From the NCBI RefSeq assembly GCF_900100945.1, contig NZ_FNCG01000018.1, forward strand, positions 62,001 to 126,000: a DNA stretch of 64,000 bases, given 5' to 3'. Below are positions 7,748 to 14,783 of this stretch, one piece after another. Source of the DNA: Mucilaginibacter gossypii (GTDB lineage Bacteria; Bacteroidota; Bacteroidia; Sphingobacteriales; Sphingobacteriaceae). Within the stretch, counting starts at the first letter, position 1. Each line of letters starts with the position of its first letter. Under the pieces are notes generated by a model, which ran no database searches, was not told the DNA's origin, and was given only the letters and a program-made list of their open reading frames with translations. The translations under genes were made by a program, and so were the position numbers.

Positions 7748-9969
7748 TATTCGCCTAAAATACCGTGAAGGATATTGGCGTGAACCATTTTCAGGTCGGT
7801 AACATGGCCAAAGGCTTCTTCATCAACAGTTAAAGCACCGTTGGTTACAGTCCCCAGCAGGGTAAACTCAACCTCGCTGGTAGCCATTACCTCAACAAAA
7901 CGTTCCTCCTCTTCCGGTGCAACGCTTACCACTACCCTGCCTTGTGCCTCGCCAAACAGAAAGGCATCTTTACGGATGCTGTCATCAGTAGCTATATCAA
8001 AACCAAGTCCGTTAGGCATTGCCGACTCTAACAGCGCAATATATAAACCACCGTCAGCAACGTCATGAGCCGATTCAACCACTTTGTGTTTGATCAGTTC
8101 CTTAACGGTTTGCTGCATATCGTATTCTTTATCGATATCGAAATGCGGCGCAGGTGCTTTAGTTATTTTATGCCATGAAGCCAGGTATTGCGACGAAGCA
8201 ATATCATTAACAGATTCGCCAATCAGATAGATCAAATCGCCAGGCTGTTTAAAGTCGGCAGTCATGATGTTTTCAACGTTGTCCATTACACCAAGCATAC
8301 CAATAGTTGGTGTAGGGAATACCGAACCACCGTCAGCAGACTGATTATAGAAACTCACGTTACCACCGGTAACCGGGGTTTCAAATTTGCGGCAGGCATC
8401 ACCCATACCTTTAATAGCGCTTACAAACTGCCAGTAAACTTCAGGAATGTAAGGGTTACCAAAGTTTAAGCAGTTGGTAATAGCAACCGGCTCGCCACCG
8501 GCACAGGTAATGTTACGTGCAGCTTCGGCAACGGCAATGGCAGTACCTTTATATGGGTCGGCGTACACGTAGCGTGAGTTACAGTCGGTAGTTAATACGA
8601 TAGCTTTATCGGTATCTTTAACGGCAACAACGGCAGCATCGCATGAACGGTTGGCGGTCATAGTTTGTACACCTACCATGCTATCGTACTGGTCGGTTAC
8701 CCAACGTTTTGAAGCAATATTAGGATGGCCAACCAAATGCTCTGCAACCTCAACCAGGTTTGCAGGCTCGGCAACGTCGTCTATATTGAATTTCTGGTTT
8801 TCGGCAAAGTATGCAGGCTCGCGGTATTCGCGCTGGTAAACCGGGGCACCGCCGCCTAATACAAGGTCATCGGCAGGCACATCGGCAACTTTTTCGCCGT
8901 GCATAAAGTACTCCAAACGTTTGGTATCAGTAACTTCACCAATAATGGCGCAGTTAAGGTCCCATTTGTCAAAAATGTCTTCAACTTCTTTTTCGCGACC
9001 TTTGTGAACCACGATCAGCATGCGCTCCTGTGATTCAGAAAGCAGGATTTCGTAAGGTTTCATATGATCCTGGCGGGTTGGCACTTTGTCCAGGTCGATA
9101 CGCATACCGTGCTCGCCTTTGGCGCTCATTTCTGAGTTTGAGCAGATGATACCGGCAGCGCCCATATCCTGCATACCAACAACTGCACCGGTTTTAATAA
9201 CCTCAAGGGTAGCTTCCAGTAACAATTTCTCCTGGAAAGGGTCGCCTACCTGTACGGCAGGAAGGTCGTTCACCGAATCTTCGGTAATATCTTTAGAAGC
9301 AAAGGCGGCACCGTGGATCCCGTCTTTACCTGTAGCCGAACCAACTATATAAACCGGGTTACCTACACCATATGATGTAGCAGAAACGGTTTCGCCGGCC
9401 TTAACAATACCGGCCGACATAGCGTTAACCAGCGGGTTAACATTATAGCAATCGTCAAAAAATAATTCGCCGCCCACAGTTGGGATGCCGAAAGCGTTAC
9501 CATAGTGGCTGATCCCTTTAACCACACCTTTAACTAACCATTTGGTTTTGTCGAGGCTTAAGTCGCCAAACCGTAATGAGTTAAGCTGTGCGATTGGCCT
9601 TGCGCCCATGGTGAAAATATCGCGGTTAATACCGCCCACGCCTGTCGCGGCGCCCTGGTACGGTTCAAGGGCCGAAGGGTGATTGTGCGATTCGATTTTG
9701 AAGGCGCAGCCTATGCCATCGCCAAGGTCAACCAGACCGGCATTTTCTTCACCTGCCTTAGCCAGCATCCGCGGACTATCCTTTGGTAAAGTTTTAAGCC
9801 ATGTAATTGAATTTTTGTATGAGCAGTGCTCGCTCCACATAACCGAGAAAATAGAAAGCTCGGTAAAGTTGGGCACACGCCCTAATATTTCATTTATACG
9901 TGCAAATTCTTCGGGTAAAAGGCCCAGATCTTTAGCGGTTTCAACGGTGGTTAATTCCTGGTGCTCCAA
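7747..9969 (-). CDS. purL: phosphoribosylformylglycinamidine synthase subunit PurL
   Basis: 740 residues, the short form of the FGAM synthase catalytic subunit. It converts FGAR, ATP and ammonia to FGAM in step four of purine synthesis and normally works with PurQ (glutaminase) and PurS; neither is in this window. Visible family blocks are SVMWSEHCSYKNS near the N-terminus, FKIESHNHPSALEPYQGAATG (catalytic His and ATP-binding region), GGINRDIFTMGARPI, a second AIRS-like half with CLNFGNP, and VTGGNVSFYNQS. It lacks the C-terminal amidotransferase domain of the roughly 1200-1300-residue PurL. The ATG at 9969 is preceded by a -7 element about 30 nt upstream. The VOC gene follows with a one-base overlap. 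purM lies far away at 33306. Confidence 0.95.
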   Translation of the reverse strand: MEHQELTTVETAKDLGLLPEEFARINEILGRVPNFTELSIFSVMWSEHCSYKNSITWLKTLPKDSPRMLAKAGEENAGLVDLGDGIGCAFKIESHNHPSALEPYQGAATGVGGINRDIFTMGARPIAQLNSLRFGDLSLDKTKWLVKGVVKGISHYGNAFGIPTVGGELFFDDCYNVNPLVNAMSAGIVKAGETVSATSYGVGNPVYIVGSATGKDGIHGAAFASKDITEDSVNDLPAVQVGDPFQEKLLLEATLEVIKTGAVVGMQDMGAAGIICSNSEMSAKGEHGMRIDLDKVPTRQDHMKPYEILLSESQERMLIVVHKGREKEVEDIFDKWDLNCAIIGEVTDTKRLEYFMHGEKVADVPADDLVLGGGAPVYQREYREPAYFAENQKFNIDDVAEPANLVEVAEHLVGHPNIASKRWVTDQYDSMVGVQTMTANRSCDAAVVAVKDTDKAIVLTTDCNSRYVYADPYKGTAIAVAEAARNITCAGGEPVAITNCLNFGNPYIPEVYWQFVSAIKGMGDACRKFETPVTGGNVSFYNQSADGGSVFPTPTIGMLGVMDNVENIMTADFKQPGDLIYLIGESVNDIASSQYLASWHKITKAPAPHFDIDKEYDMQQTVKELIKHKVVESAHDVADGGLYIALLESAMPNGLGFDIATDDSIRKDAFLFGEAQGRVVVSVAPEEEERFVEVMATSEVEFTLLGTVTNGALTVDEEAFGHVTDLKMVHANILHGILGE

Positions 9970-9998
9970 TGTAATATTGTTTTATTTGAAAGGATGCG

Positions 9999-10006
9999 CA
10001 AAAGTA
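9999..10006 (-). promoter_or_regulatory. -7 promoter element of purL
   Basis: TACTTTTG on the minus strand (10006-9999), matching TAnnTTTG, 30 nt before the purL start. No purine-riboswitch-like fold was recognised between it and the gene. Confidence 0.45.
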
Positions 10007-10492
10007 TGAATTTTTGAGGGAAAGGCGAAAGGGAGTTTAGGTTTAGGTGAAAGGTAGAAGCTGAAAGGCGAAAGGTACGAGCAGATAATTGCATAAATTG
10101 AGGCATTCAATTGTAACAAAGCGGCTGTCCCAATTTTTTTGATTCCCCAAAAAAAAATAAAAAAATCTCCGGCGTCCTTTTTTTTAAAATGGGCATGTTC
10201 CAGATTTTGAGTGTGAAAACGCGGGACACCTTTTTATTGAAACACTTTGATAATCAAACAACTATCATTTCACCCGAAACACCATTAAATAACTCATAAT
10301 CAGTAAATAAAACTTTCATGAGTAAAAAACGGGATCAAGCCATCGATTTTTCATCCCCATCTATTTCACTCATTTTTATGATTTTTTGGAGATTTTCTGC
10401 AATCAGCGCTTTAGTTGCAAAAGGTACTGACAGAATAGCGACACCATTGTTATAGCTTAAATTCATTAAGACAAGGCATTAAATTTCTTTTG

Positions 10493-10536
10493 CTGGCGCG
10501 ATTATGCAGCAGGGAACGGTGGTCTGGTGCTCGTGT
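10493..10536 (+). repeat. island repeat, copy 1 (diverged)
   Basis: CTGGCGCGATTATGCAGC at 10493-10510, then GTGGTCTGGTGCTCGTG near 10519-10535. This is a diverged copy of the unit at 10575-10630 (inverted) and 13473-13530 (same orientation). With copy 2 it forms a head-to-head pair. Confidence 0.6.
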
Positions 10537-10574
10537 TTTCTCTAATCAGGCTCATCTTATAACTTACCTTGTAT

Positions 10575-10630
10575 AAAAGTCACGAGTACGCCACGCTTTT
10601 GCCAGAGCTGCATACTCGCGCCAGTTGGGG
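10575..10630 (-). repeat. island repeat, copy 2 (inverted, left flank of operon)
   Basis: Reading the minus strand from 10630: CCCCAACTGGCGCGAGTATG, then CAGCTCTGGCAAAAGCG and TGGCGTACTCGTGACTTTT. It matches 13473-13530 apart from a handful of differences, including a one-base indel, in inverted orientation. It lies 62 nt beyond the stop of the ATPase-TPR gene. Confidence 0.75.
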
Positions 10631-10691
10631 AGCTGTGCCCTGTGGTAAATGTGCTATGTTTTGAATTTGCTTGCGTTTGTAAATGGATAAA

Positions 10692-12314
10692 TCAAATATA
10701 TTGTTCGGGATCAATTTGGAAGTCATCTATATTCATATCATATTTTGATATTAACGCGATAAATCTTTCGTCATTAAAAAAACGCTCGTACACTTCTCTT
10801 GCATAATACATATTAGATGTCTTTAATCCTTTGGACAACGCTATCGCTAAATTCAAATAGAATTCTTCTATTTTATCCATATCGGCATAAATTTCAGCTA
10901 GTGTCGCGAAAAAAATCGGCTGATTCGAATTCAGTTCAATCGCTTTTGTTATGTCACTTAACGCTTGTTGAAATTGTTTGCTACTTCGGTATTGATCTGC
11001 TCTTCCATTTAAAGCCATATCGAAAGATGGATGTAAAGCTAAAGCTTTGTCAAATGCATCGATCGCCTTATCTGGTTTCCTTAATCGTGCATAGATTAAC
11101 CCTATGTTAAGAAACACAATGGGTCCATAACGTTCAGCTGAACGCAAGTATTTAAGTGCTTCATCATATTGTTTTAAATTCATATAAAGCAATCCCAGGT
11201 TAAATCTGATATGAGGAGACACAGGGTTCAGCTCCAAGGCTTTCAAGTGATCATCAATACCCATCGATGCATTCCCTTGTTGTGCGTACAAAACACCACG
11301 AGCAATATAATACGCATATTTACTACTGTCTAACTCAATAGCCTTATTTATATGTTGCATTTTCATTTTCATGCCACTTTCAATATTGCTTTTGTGAAAT
11401 TCCACTTCCGCGCGCTTGGAAGTAAGGAAGCGATCATCCAGGTGAAGTTGATCTCCGGTTATAGTCTCAAACAGTTTTAGATAATCATTGGAAATCGACC
11501 CTGGCTGATAATCATAATGAGGGGATGACAAATAACTCTCTTCCTCTTCTATTCTTTTGTCAGAATGGATAACTGACACGTCAAATTCAGGAAGGTTAAA
11601 ATCAGTTTTAAAATCATGTTTAAGTTTTTCGACGATCAAGAATTCTTTTTCTTTTTCATTGGGGCCAAAAGGAACTCGACTTAAAACAAAATTGATTTTA
11701 GGTGTCGTACCAAAAAGTGCGTTATTTGGATTTGTTAAACTTTTGATAATTTTTTTACTACCAAAAAGATTTTCCTTATTGTTGATACATAGTATAACTA
11801 CTTGTTCTGCAAGCAAACGGAGCGTAATCCCTGAAATATCTGTTATTCCAGTTCTGGAATCTATCAATAAAAAATCAGGCTTGAATACTTTTTCTATTTT
11901 GGCTTTAAAATCAAGGAAAAAACTAACTCCAGACGCATTTTCAGCGTAGAACAAATCAGACCAATTAATCATGGACAGTTTTTTCCAATACTCCGGAGAA
12001 TCGATATTTCCTGCGGGTATCATAGTAATTGGCTGGAAAACACTAGCCGCCGGCTCTAGTATTACAGCGTATGATTCCAAATCCTGATCAATGACTTTTT
12101 CTGACGAAAATAGATGGATATAATCAACTATGCCACGATTTATTGGATTAGCTAGTTCATAATTCTTGAACTTGAAATGAAGGCCTGGTGCGTCAAGATC
12201 AAAATCAACGATGCATACGCGCTGTCCTATTTCTGAAAGGCGAACGGCGATATTGGTCAATGCTAATGAACGTCCAACTCCGCCTTTGTAGGAATAAAAT
12301 GTTATTGTTTTCAT
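10692..12314 (-). CDS. KGGVGR-variant ParA/MinD-like ATPase with TPR domain
   Basis: 540 residues from the ATG at 12314. The N-terminal domain (about 1-260) is a deviant-Walker-A P-loop ATPase: YKGGVGRS at residues 9-16, where Arg replaces the second signature Lys of KGGxGK[ST], then VDFDLDAPG (37-44) and LLIDSRTG (149-156). The C-terminal part (about 300-530) is a run of TPR helices (AYYIARGVLYAQQGN, HIRFNLGLLYMNLKQYDEA, FLNIGLIYARLRKPDKAIDAF, ALNGRADQYRSSKQFQQAL). There is no enzymatic effector domain. Its start overlaps the upstream stop as ATGA, so it is coupled to the XRE gene; a TTG at 12323 is a less likely start. KGGVGR ATPases are known as a variant family often found in accessory loci. 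I infer an ATP-driven sensor or regulator, not a plasmid partition protein. Base composition is much more A+T-rich than purL. Confidence 0.8.
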   Translation of the reverse strand: MKTITFYSYKGGVGRSLALTNIAVRLSEIGQRVCIVDFDLDAPGLHFKFKNYELANPINRGIVDYIHLFSSEKVIDQDLESYAVILEPAASVFQPITMIPAGNIDSPEYWKKLSMINWSDLFYAENASGVSFFLDFKAKIEKVFKPDFLLIDSRTGITDISGITLRLLAEQVVILCINNKENLFGSKKIIKSLTNPNNALFGTTPKINFVLSRVPFGPNEKEKEFLIVEKLKHDFKTDFNLPEFDVSVIHSDKRIEEEESYLSSPHYDYQPGSISNDYLKLFETITGDQLHLDDRFLTSKRAEVEFHKSNIESGMKMKMQHINKAIELDSSKYAYYIARGVLYAQQGNASMGIDDHLKALELNPVSPHIRFNLGLLYMNLKQYDEALKYLRSAERYGPIVFLNIGLIYARLRKPDKAIDAFDKALALHPSFDMALNGRADQYRSSKQFQQALSDITKAIELNSNQPIFFATLAEIYADMDKIEEFYLNLAIALSKGLKTSNMYYAREVYERFFNDERFIALISKYDMNIDDFQIDPEQYI

Positions 12315-12838
12315 TCGATGCAAAGTAAAGCGCCCCGTTCTCTTATTTGATCTTCTGTAATCGCAACGTTCTCTGGAGTAATATGATCTGGTAAATTAAA
12401 CTCGGGTTCAATGCTTATAAAGATGATTTTTTCAAAATAGCATCTAATTTGCAATGCCAAAGCAACCTCTCTTAGTCGAGCTAGATTTGCAGATTCATAA
12501 TCCGTTGCTTCATAACGCTGTATTTGTTGTTCTTGGATTCCAATTCGATCTGCCAATTCGCGATGAGTGATTTTTTGCGCAATTCTAGCCCCTATTAATA
12601 ATTTATGTATATCATCTAAGCATTTTGCAGATATGATATGTAAATTACCTTTTGTCAATTCATCAAACTCGTGAAGTTCAGCCTTCATATCGTCTATTAA
12701 TGCATCAAAAGAATTTAAACCTAGGATCAATTCCGCGGACGTCTTATTTTTTGCATCAGCCATAAAGGCGATTCTATCCTTTTCAAGCACTTTTAGTTTT
12801 TCCTTAGTAAGTGCTGCTTGTTTTTGATTCTTTATCAT
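12311..12838 (-). CDS. XRE-family helix-turn-helix protein with helical N-terminus
   Basis: 175 residues. Residues 1-78 are predicted mostly helical and charged, with a coiled-coil look at 8-30. Residues about 79-133 form an HTH_3 domain (IGARIAQKITHRELADRIGIQEQQIQRYEA). The C-terminal tail (about 134-175) is of unknown kind. The gene begins with an ATG overlapping the preceding stop (TGATG) and ends overlapping the next start (ATGA), so all three proteins are made from one coupled message. It could be the operon's autorepressor or an antitoxin-like partner of the nucleotidyltransferase-like protein. No classic operator palindrome was recognised near the promoter at 13291-13320. Confidence 0.8.
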   Translation of the reverse strand: MIKNQKQAALTKEKLKVLEKDRIAFMADAKNKTSAELILGLNSFDALIDDMKAELHEFDELTKGNLHIISAKCLDDIHKLLIGARIAQKITHRELADRIGIQEQQIQRYEATDYESANLARLREVALALQIRCYFEKIIFISIEPEFNLPDHITPENVAITEDQIRERGALLCIE

Positions 12839-13269
12839 CAGAATAGATTTATTTTTAAAATACCTTTTTGCTCTCCCGTTTGTTTATCTATTTGGAAGAA
12901 ATCGATAAATAATTTTTTAGAACCTTGCTCCATGATCGCCGCCGGGAAAATATCGGCTAAATATCGCGCCTTGGCTAATTGCCTATTAAACAGAATTGGA
13001 AGATTGGCTAGCTCGTATTCATAGCCAGTGCCGGTACCTTCATCCCAACACACATCAATATCACCAGGCATTAATTTGGCGGTAACAAAACTGCCGTCGA
13101 CGTAAATAGCTTGTGCGTTAATACTTTTTAAATCTTGCACTAATCTCACTAAACCATTATATAGATTACGTCTATGTAAATTATAAACGAACTTGGCCTC
13201 CAGTTCTTTAATCTCGCAAATATGAATTCCTGGTGGCAATATGCCATTTTCGGCGAGTTCGGGAATCAT
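12838..13269 (-). CDS. small nucleotidyltransferase-like protein (DUF6932-like)
   Basis: 143 residues. IYVDGSFVTAKLMPGDIDVCWDEG holds the nucleotidyltransferase signature: Gly59-Ser60, then Asp70-Ile-Asp72. The opening ENGILPPGIHICEIKELEAKF and the motif DGSFVTxK...GDIDV resemble what I recall as DUF6932; no search was possible. The protein is far smaller than CD-NTases of CBASS. Minimal nucleotidyltransferases of this size act in toxin-antitoxin pairs such as MNT-HEPN, but no HEPN protein is present here. A third carboxylate (Asp107 in LFIDFFQID) would complete a metal site. It is the first gene of the operon, 22 nt downstream of a good promoter, and its stop overlaps the XRE start. Confidence 0.7.
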   Translation of the reverse strand: MIPELAENGILPPGIHICEIKELEAKFVYNLHRRNLYNGLVRLVQDLKSINAQAIYVDGSFVTAKLMPGDIDVCWDEGTGTGYEYELANLPILFNRQLAKARYLADIFPAAIMEQGSKKLFIDFFQIDKQTGEQKGILKINLF

Positions 13270-13290
13270 TAATTAAACTTGGTTTTTGTT

Positions 13291-13320
13291 CAAAGATACT
13301 ATCTTATACGAATAACACAA
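13291..13320 (-). promoter_or_regulatory. promoter of the NTase-XRE-ATPase operon
   Basis: On the minus strand TATCTTTG (13298-13291) is a perfect TAnnTTTG, with TTG (13320-13318) exactly 19 bp upstream as the -33 element. It is 21 nt before the first start codon. This uses host-type consensus, so the island should be expressed by the housekeeping sigma factor. Confidence 0.7.
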
Positions 13321-13419
13321 CAAAATTGTTTGGATAAATTCTACTAAAACGAGCCTTTTGATGCCGTGCTGGTACCGGTGTTTATTATTCAACCTCTTTT
13401 TCATTACTATATCTCCGTG

Positions 13420-13473
13420 CAACAATTGCCATTCCCCCAACAATTCCCTAATTTTATTCAACTCAAACTAAAC
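13420..13473. repeat. 54-bp direct repeat, copy A
   Basis: Identical over 54 nt to 14054-14107. It begins CAACAATTGCCATTCCCCC and ends CAACTCAAACTAAAC. Copy A runs directly into island repeat copy 3. Confidence 0.9.
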
Positions 13474-13530
13474 CCCAACTGGCGCGAGTATGCAGCGCAG
13501 GCAAGAAGCGTGGTGTACTCGTGACTTTGT
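13473..13530 (+). repeat. island repeat, copy 3 (right flank of operon)
   Basis: Begins CCCCAACTGGCGCGAGTATG and ends TACTCGTGACTTTG. Together with the inverted copy at 10575-10630 it brackets the three-gene operon and its promoter. Confidence 0.75.
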
Positions 13531-13588
13531 AAAGCATTTTAAATAACTTAGCATATCATGAAGCTACAGGGTACCAACAAACCAAAGG

Positions 13589-14026
13589 ATGAAAAACCAT
13601 TTGATATTTCTACTAACAATCATCTTATTCGGCGAACCGCATAAGATTCAGGTTAAAGAGCGAACAACAGCTATTGTGGTAGAAAAAATTTTTCCACAAC
13701 CTCCTTTAAATGAGTCAATAAGATACAAAAAGAATAATTACCATATAAAAAGTATCGAAAACTTTGACAAAGATGGCTCGCTCAATAGCGTTAGTTTTTT
13801 AAAATCCGAAGGCTGGCTTGGATATAAAAGAGAAGAGTTTTCCAGGATCCGGGATTTCTTTGAAGCCTTTGATCTAAAACCCAAACTGGAATGCCAAATC
13901 ATTGGCAAAAACCTAATGAAAATTAATGCTGATACGATAGCATATGATTCACTAAACAGTCAGCGTCGTATAATCTATTATTTCAAAAAGAAAGACCACA
14001 AGTGGTTATTTATTTTGAAGTTTTGA
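13589..14026 (+). CDS. hypothetical protein, probably exported
   Basis: 145 residues of no recognised family. Residues 1-15 (MKNHLIFLLTIILFG) form a hydrophobic N-terminal segment that could be a signal peptide or anchor. The rest is rich in Lys, Phe and Ile with predicted alternating strands (SIRYKKNNYHIKSIENF, RRIIYYFKKKDHKWLFILKF). Base composition is A+T-rich like the operon to its left. It lies between the two 54-bp direct repeats, so it may have arrived as part of the same insertion or duplication. The ATG at 13589 follows AAAGG, a reasonable ribosome-binding stretch. Confidence 0.55.
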   Translation: MKNHLIFLLTIILFGEPHKIQVKERTTAIVVEKIFPQPPLNESIRYKKNNYHIKSIENFDKDGSLNSVSFLKSEGWLGYKREEFSRIRDFFEAFDLKPKLECQIIGKNLMKINADTIAYDSLNSQRRIIYYFKKKDHKWLFILKF

Positions 14027-14053
14027 TTTATTGTGAAATAAGATGCTAACAAC

Positions 14054-14107
14054 CAACAATTGCCATTCCCCCAACAATTCCCTAATTTTATTCAACTCAA
14101 ACTAAAC
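14054..14107. repeat. 54-bp direct repeat, copy B
   Basis: Exact second copy of 13420-13473, located 27 nt after the stop codon of the small hypothetical gene. Confidence 0.9.
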
Positions 14108-14234
14108 ACGCCTTACAATAACCTCCACCCTTCTGATGCCAGACACAAGCACAAGGCGGATATGTTGATTAGAGTAATGAAGAGCTAAAAAGCACACAAA
14201 AAAGGCATTCACCAGCAAACACCAATTTAAACCC

Positions 14235-14735
14235 ATGTCCATATTTATAAAAATCGTATCGACAGCGCTGCTTATCATAAGCACAGGGAACCCATTTGCC
14301 AAAACCGGCAGCCAATCTCCGTCAAACATCAGTTCAAAGTCGGTTGTGATTTACCGGTATAACCCGCATCATAAAAAAGACCATAAGGTTAAGGCCATAG
14401 CACTTTTGGATACTAAGTGTTATTACTTTAAAAAAGTACCGCATCTGCAAATAGGTAAACCTTTATCAGCCGAAAACGGCAAATACATAGCGGATGCCAC
14501 CATGAACAACTTCATGAGCAAGCTGACCGCAAAAAATTTCGAAAACATCAACAAGCGGGAATGTAATTGCGGCGGTATGAGTGAGGAAACCTATGTTATA
14601 GAGATAAGTCCCGACGGGCAGGCCGCCAGCAGGAGGATTTTTTATGTTCCGGTAGTTAATAACTGCCCGGCCAATTCGTCATGCGCGGTTATTGGCACTA
14701 TTACCGATTTCTTTGCAAAACTGAAGCAAAAATAA
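14235..14735 (+). CDS. hypothetical secreted protein
   Basis: 166 residues. Residues 1-22 form a signal-peptide-like segment (MSIFIKIVSTALLIISTGN...). The mature part contains five cysteines in two groups, RECNCGG and NCPANSSC, after an earlier lone Cys (DTKCYYF), suggesting disulfides outside the cytoplasm. No family recognised. It is transcribed towards the convergent serine hydrolase gene; no obvious partner is adjacent. The ATG at 14235 is the only one that keeps the signal segment. Confidence 0.55.
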   Translation: MSIFIKIVSTALLIISTGNPFAKTGSQSPSNISSKSVVIYRYNPHHKKDHKVKAIALLDTKCYYFKKVPHLQIGKPLSAENGKYIADATMNNFMSKLTAKNFENINKRECNCGGMSEETYVIEISPDGQAASRRIFYVPVVNNCPANSSCAVIGTITDFFAKLKQK

Positions 14736-14783
14736 TTCATCCCCCACCGGTCTCCCAACCAGCGAGGGGATGCAGCCAATTAA

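Larger units (their letters stand above)
10019..10691. other. intergenic region with decayed repeats at the island border
   Basis: Holds a GAAAGG-rich low-complexity tract (10019-10078), T- and A-runs around 10133-10190, and two copies of a repeat (10493-10536 and 10575-10630) described separately. A 45-codon frame at 10318-10455 starts MSKKRDQ and has one hydrophobic stretch, but nothing supports expression. No gene is called here. Confidence 0.5.

Noticed and set aside
7841..10009. Several plus-strand open frames opposite purL (for example 8188-8469 and 9683-10009)
   Set aside because: They are shadows of a strongly supported gene on the minus strand and have no family features.
9970..10018. 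Purine riboswitch before purL
   Set aside because: The leader is only about 30 nt and shows no junction or pairing that would fit.
10318..10455. 45-codon frame starting MSKKRDQ with a hydrophobic stretch
   Set aside because: No promoter or coupling, and it lies in a repeat-rich spacer; too weak to call.
10692..12314. Plasmid partition ParA
   Set aside because: It has an Arg variant of the signature, a long TPR tail, and no ParB gene or centromere-like repeats.
12838..13269. CBASS-type CD-NTase
   Set aside because: The protein has only 143 residues, far below CD-NTase size, and no cyclic-nucleotide effector is adjacent. It is treated as a mini-NTase.
13273..13461. 62-codon minus-strand frame upstream of the NTase gene
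   Set aside because: It begins inside the 54-bp repeat and contains the operon promoter (13291-13320).
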